DNA from: Psychromonas marina
GTDB taxonomy: Bacteria; Pseudomonadota; Gammaproteobacteria; Enterobacterales; Psychromonadaceae
DNA: 64,000 nucleotides
Assembly: GCF_030161115.1 (NCBI RefSeq)
Contig: NZ_BSPQ01000016.1
Coordinates: 62,001 to 126,000 of the forward strand
Direction: 5' to 3'
Below are positions 63,848 to 64,000 of this stretch, in pieces (position 1 is the first letter of the stretch; every line of letters starts with the position of its first letter). A program made the translations under genes and the position numbers. The notes beneath the pieces are model-generated. The model did not search any database. It was not told the DNA's origin and was given only the letters and a program-made list of their open reading frames with translations.

Positions 63848-64000
63848 TTAGCTGATTATCTTATAGCAGGGTGTATAAACCGTGCCTGGTAGTTTCATTC
63901 GTCCCTGTTTTATAAAGCTTTCTAATAAAATATCAACTTTTTTCATCAATCTCTTTTCCCCTTTTATTTGAAATGGCCCTAATTCTTCAATTGATTTTAT
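63848..64000 (-). CDS. 3' end of an unknown gene upstream of xni
   Basis: On the minus strand the frame is open from the right edge of the window to a TAA at 63848-63850. The visible 50 residues are basic and end in TVYTPCYKIIS. The stop abuts the xni ATG, so the two genes are probably co-transcribed. I do not recognise the family from this fragment. Confidence 0.6.
   Translation of the reverse strand: MKSIEELGPFQIKGEKRLMKKVDILLESFIKQGRMKLPGTVYTPCYKIIS

Noticed and set aside
1-64000. tRNA, rRNA or transposase genes
   Set aside because: No cloverleaf, rRNA-like block or transposase motif was recognised on either strand by eye.

Overview
The window looks like chromosome from a marine, probably cold-adapted gammaproteobacterium close to Psychromonas, Shewanella or Vibrio. 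This rests on AT-rich coding sequence, gammaproteobacterial housekeeping genes of near E. coli length (aspS 590 aa, ruvC 173 aa, cydA 522 aa, cydB 379 aa), a lysine riboswitch before an NhaC-type gene, and a ChrR/ECF-sigma photoprotection operon. The genus is inference. I saw no rRNA, tRNA, CRISPR array, phage or transposase gene.

Layout. 1-4700: a metal (probably zinc) ABC uptake operon with two periplasmic TroA-fold proteins. 4700-8534: an EamA permease, a CheX-like protein, a small unknown gene and the glutamate symporter gltS. 8535-9340: a long leader before gltBD (glutamate synthase, to 15327). 15447-15767: a GC-rich palindromic repeat array. 15954-16642: a tandemly duplicated ABM monooxygenase gene, then a LysR regulator. 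17989-19906: lysine riboswitch and lysine-type NhaC transporter. 20142-26488: FAD dehydrogenase, PAS-GGDEF sensor, 2-hydroxyacid dehydrogenase, purine permease. 26826-35553: cmoAB, aspS, beta-carbonic anhydrase beside a CbbR-like regulator, and ruvC-rarD-ruvA-ruvB.

35894-42222 is an operon for a Tat-exported molybdenum hydroxylase: MocA, Mo subunit, 2Fe-2S subunit, triheme cytochrome c and XdhC. Tail to tail with it, 42600-47128 encodes a cbb3-type oxidase (cytochrome c, CcoN, CcoO, CcoP). Its CcoP carries a C-terminal triheme domain homologous to the cytochrome subunit of the neighbouring dehydrogenase, giving a predicted pentaheme CcoP. I think this pair is the most interesting system here: a periplasmic aldehyde- or N-heterocycle-oxidising enzyme that may be wired straight to its own oxidase.

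47304-57126 (minus strand) is a 12-gene operon led by an ECF sigma factor and its zinc anti-sigma ChrR. It includes photolyase, a TudS-like protein, SDR, flavoprotein, DUF1365, Cfa-type methyltransferase and several small envelope proteins, consistent with a singlet-oxygen/light response that remodels membrane lipids. 57629-60521 is cydABX, whose 53-aa cydX is easily missed. 60680-61183 is a 12 x 42 bp tandem array of the same palindrome family as the 15.5 kb array. The window ends with an unknown exported protein, xni, and the 3' end of an unknown gene.
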